The translations under genes and the position numbers were made by a program. The notes beneath the pieces are model-generated. The model did no database searches. It was not told the origin of the DNA and worked only from the letters and a program-made list of their open reading frames with translations. Positions 61,174 to 64,000 of a stretch of DNA of 64,000 bases are shown here, piece after piece. Source of the stretch: Dillenia suffruticosa (Eukaryota > Streptophyta > Magnoliopsida > Dilleniales > Dilleniaceae); assembly GCA_033439265.1 (NCBI GenBank), contig JAVTVX010000010.1, positions 1,488,001 through 1,552,000 on the forward strand, in the 5' to 3' direction. Position 1 is the stretch's first letter. Each line of letters begins with the position of its first letter.

Positions 61174-62948
61174 TCAAATAGAAATGCTATAGGGCACACC
61201 CTTTCCGGTCACACCAGGTTCCGAGAGAGGCTTCAAAAGTTCGTAAGGAACAGTACCAGCCCCATGCCTGTTCCTCAACTCGGGGTTAGCATTCCTTTCA
61301 TCAATAATCCCTTCCAACTCCTTCAACCTCCCAGTAAACCGCTCGTAAGCAGCTGCAATAATTGGGTCGGATGCCCACGATGCCTCGATCTTCTGCCCTA
61401 AATATTCCTCGTCAGGAGAGTGACTAGACAGCACATCCAAAACAGCCATAACTTTAGTTGCTTGTATTTGAGATGGGTATGTCATCAGCATAAACACTTC
61501 AGGCTTCTCCAAAAACATTTTCCATTGAGTCTCGGCTGGGTCCTCATCGGGCATGTTAACCCGGGCTATAGTGGGCCTGTTCGGGAAGTAACCCGCATAG
61601 TGGTATTGACCAAAGTTGACTGCTGCATGGTGGCCCGATGGGACCCAAATAATTATGGTGAGGATCCCAATTAGGTCATCTGGTGTCTCGAGCTTAGGCC
61701 ACCATGGTTCATCCTTTTTGTCTCCGTGGCCCTTGGTACGGATCTCCGTCCACCAAGATTGGAGCTCGTGGTCCGATTGAATTTGGGCCGGATCCGGGTA
61801 GTAGTGGTTGACGTAGTCACTGACCCATTGCTTGAGTCTGTCCCATAATAGTAGACCATCATTAGCAAATGGGTAGTCTTCAATTGCTAGCTTCAACCCA
61901 TGTGGAGCTGTTGGATCTTCCACTGCTAACCCTCTATCAGTTATGATCAAATAAAAAATGTTCCTCGTAAGACCATTAAAAAATTTTCAAAATAAATACT
62001 AGCAACATAATTTGGAAAAAAAAATCAAATGATATAAGTACCTGCTAATAAGGTCTGCTGGTAAAGCCTCTTGATCGAACCGCCATGCTTTGTAGGCGAC
62101 AGAGCTAAGCTCTACAGAATATTTACCAGGTGAGAAACAGGACTCGATAATACCACCTGCGTTGATGAGTGCTTCTCTTGCAAGAGCGTTGATCTCCATT
62201 GTGTATCTGAAATGGGGATGCAGCAACCTGTAAATTGGATGCATTGCACTTAATTGCCTATTTGTTGCTATAATGTAGGGTTCCGTGCAACAATGAGTTC
62301 TTAGCCTGCAAAAGAAAAAACGAACTTATGATTATAATGCTATATACATTTGCAATGACTAACTCGAAAAAATGAGCAAGGTTTACATACCAATGACTAA
62401 CAACTTGGTGAATGCCAGAGTCGTGAGCAAGGACATGAATTTTAGCTAGCCTCCAAAACCAACAAGCTGTGGAATCATGGCCTGGTGTGTACACTTTCCT
62501 CCAGAAGGGCTCGCTCTCTGAAGGTGGCCGTGTGAGTTCTATCGCCAATGGCCTCAATGTGCTTTCTGGGGTTAATAAAAATAGTGTTCTCGATCCATAT
62601 AGTGTTGTTCCATTGATCTCTCTCACTTTGTTCACATATGGTAAGAGCGTGTCATGGTAGTCTACCACAAACAGCTTCCTTTGCTTCATTGCCTGCATTC
62701 ATGAAAGGCAAAAGCTAATGAATAAAGACTCAATCTTAGATATTGTTCACCTATACTCTCTCCCTATTTTTTTTTAATAACTAACCGATATCCAAAACAA
62801 TATCCAGATTAATTTGGTCCGAACATTATCAAACCCAATTTTGAGGGAGTTCTCCCAACGTAATTTTTTCCATTTTCAAGTTTCGAATCTAAGACTTGAT
62901 TAAGAAAGTTAATACCCTTATTCACTAAACCGACTGACCGTTGATCCT

Positions 62949-62988
<40 letters not shown>

Positions 62989-63768
62989 GTTCTTATGTGT
63001 TAAAGATGTCTAAACTACAAAATCAACCATTTCTCTCCCCTTTGTCATAAAGGCTGAGTACTAAATAAGTTAAGTATAATGTAAAATTTTAAAAGATAGA
63101 GAAATTTCATATTATCTTTTCAGTCACATATTTGATTTAAGCTCAAAATCAGTGAGTCATATATTATAAGTGAATAATAGTAACCAAATCTATTAAGTGA
63201 AGACACGTAATCCTCTTGAAAAAGAATCTATTGAGACATATTGAGCATTCACTTTTATATTCGAAATTATGTTATTCTTTGTCCTATTTTTTATTTCGTT
63301 TTTTATTAAATTTTTTGTATTACCTCGTCAAGAGTAAGCACACCTTTGACCTGGCTCTCAACTATTTCGGTGGTGATTGAAGATTCTTGGGGGCCATAAA
63401 TTTCAGGGTCTAGTGAACTCTTCAATGGCCATTCCTGCAACATTTTCAAATTATCTAGTCAAAATGATGAAATTTACACTCTTAACCTTACTAACATGGT
63501 AACTAGCGTATCCACATGTACCATATTCATGACAAAGAGTTCTATTATTAGTTAAGAGAGAGAGAGAGAGAGAGAAAGAGAGGAAAATGCACAAAGTTTT
63601 GATAACACGACTTACCGTGACCAACTTTAGCGTGTAAGGATTTGTCCCAGCAAGTGTCTGACGAGAAAACTCCTCATCTCTATCCCATGAAAATTTGTCA
63701 CCTATGGTATCACATAACTTGTTGATTAAGAGAGAGAGTGTGGGTGTTCTAAACAGAGGGAGGGAGGG

Positions 63769-63805
<37 letters not shown>

Positions 63806-64000
63806 TCGTACGTTGGATTAATTCTGGGGTCTCAAAGGCCAAGATATCCCGTTCAAGGTCTTTGAGAGCCTTAATAAGCCTAGGCAAAATATTGCTCAAG
63901 AAGCCCTTTTTGAGCTTGAGATCAGGGACATCAACGCCCTCGTTAAACAGCGTGTCTATGGCGGTAAAAAAGGGAAATCCAAGGCTGGAGTCCAAAATCG
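61174..64000 (-). CDS. LOX-B: chloroplast 13-lipoxygenase (LOX2-type), last six exons, 5' part outside window
   Basis: Same enzyme family as LOX-A. Exons on the minus strand with GT-AG borders: beyond 64000-63812 ([17 protein letters not shown]), 63701-63616 ([18 protein letters not shown]), 63434-63324 ([15 protein letters not shown]), 62692-62391 ([15 protein letters not shown], then [16 protein letters not shown] with two iron-binding His), 62305-62042 ([34 protein letters not shown]) and 61933-61174 ([20 protein letters not shown] with the third His and Asn; C-terminal SISI whose last Ile is the final iron ligand). Phases join in frame and no stop is seen, so the visible part looks functional. 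Exon sizes 86 and 111 equal those of LOX-A. It faces the GH1 gene tail to tail. Confidence 0.93.
62767..62944 (-). mobile_element. SINE in LOX-B intron 6
   Basis: Poly-T at the left is the reversed A tail. Reversed, the head carries A-box-like GTTGGTTTAGT-type sequence and B-box-like AGATTCGAAACTTG. The left part of the corresponding LOX-A intron is outside the window, so it is unknown whether LOX-A shares it. Confidence 0.65.
62945..63070. repeat. Intron segment shared with 1-110, holding the empty Copia target site
   Basis: The CT run, then TCATGTTCTTATGTGTTAAA and so on, match bases 1-110. At 63060-63070 ACTAAATAAGTTAAG is continuous, whereas in LOX-A the same point is split by the Copia element with AAATA duplicated. 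Confidence 0.95.

Overview
This is a nuclear DNA window from a flowering plant, probably a eudicot. The evidence is multi-exon genes with GT-AG introns, plant-type families (13-lipoxygenase, GH1 beta-glucosidase, topoisomerase VI B, CSI-type armadillo protein) and AT-rich intergenic DNA full of plant transposons. The species cannot be told from the sequence. All calls come from reading translations and splice sites by eye; no database search was run.

Host genes. Two tandem copies of a chloroplast 13-lipoxygenase (LOX2-type) gene lie on the minus strand at the two ends. LOX-A (1-12137) shows exons 1-6, has a frameshift in exon 3 and a young Copia retrotransposon in intron 6; its 3' exons lie left of the window. 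LOX-B (61174 to beyond 64000) shows the last six exons, all intact; its 5' exons lie right of the window. Between them, convergent to LOX-B, is a GH1 beta-glucosidase gene (53768-60366, plus). It has twelve well-formed exons, but no intact exon 2 and a broken start frame. A truncated, stop-containing topoisomerase VI subunit B copy (27944-38921, plus) is spread out by a SINE, an RTE LINE and elements nested in that LINE.

Transposons, left to right: full-length Copia (111-7140); CACTA element (13185-15629) and small CACTA relative (15705-16123); a 102-bp minisatellite (16196-17479) split by an autonomous-type MULE (17489-25924) that carries MURA and a convergent GRF zinc-finger gene, with a 2.9-kb solo LTR in its right TIR; an RTE LINE (29689-38073) holding a four-LTR compound element and a 1.6-kb LTR-like insert; an L1 LINE on the minus strand (about 38990-42800); SINEs; a Pack-MULE (44484-49661) holding an EXO70-like piece joined to a CSI3-like gene piece and broken by a second solo LTR; and a truncated copy of that Pack-MULE in the first visible GH1 intron.

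How it fits together. Several insertions can be ordered. The LOX duplication predates the Copia insertion, because LOX-B keeps the empty site. The minisatellite predates the MULE, which predates its solo LTR. The TOP6B copy predates the RTE LINE, which predates the elements inside it. I found no wholly new system. The most original structures are the MULE with a GRF zinc-finger second gene, the two-gene Pack-MULE, and the four-LTR compound inside a single target duplication.
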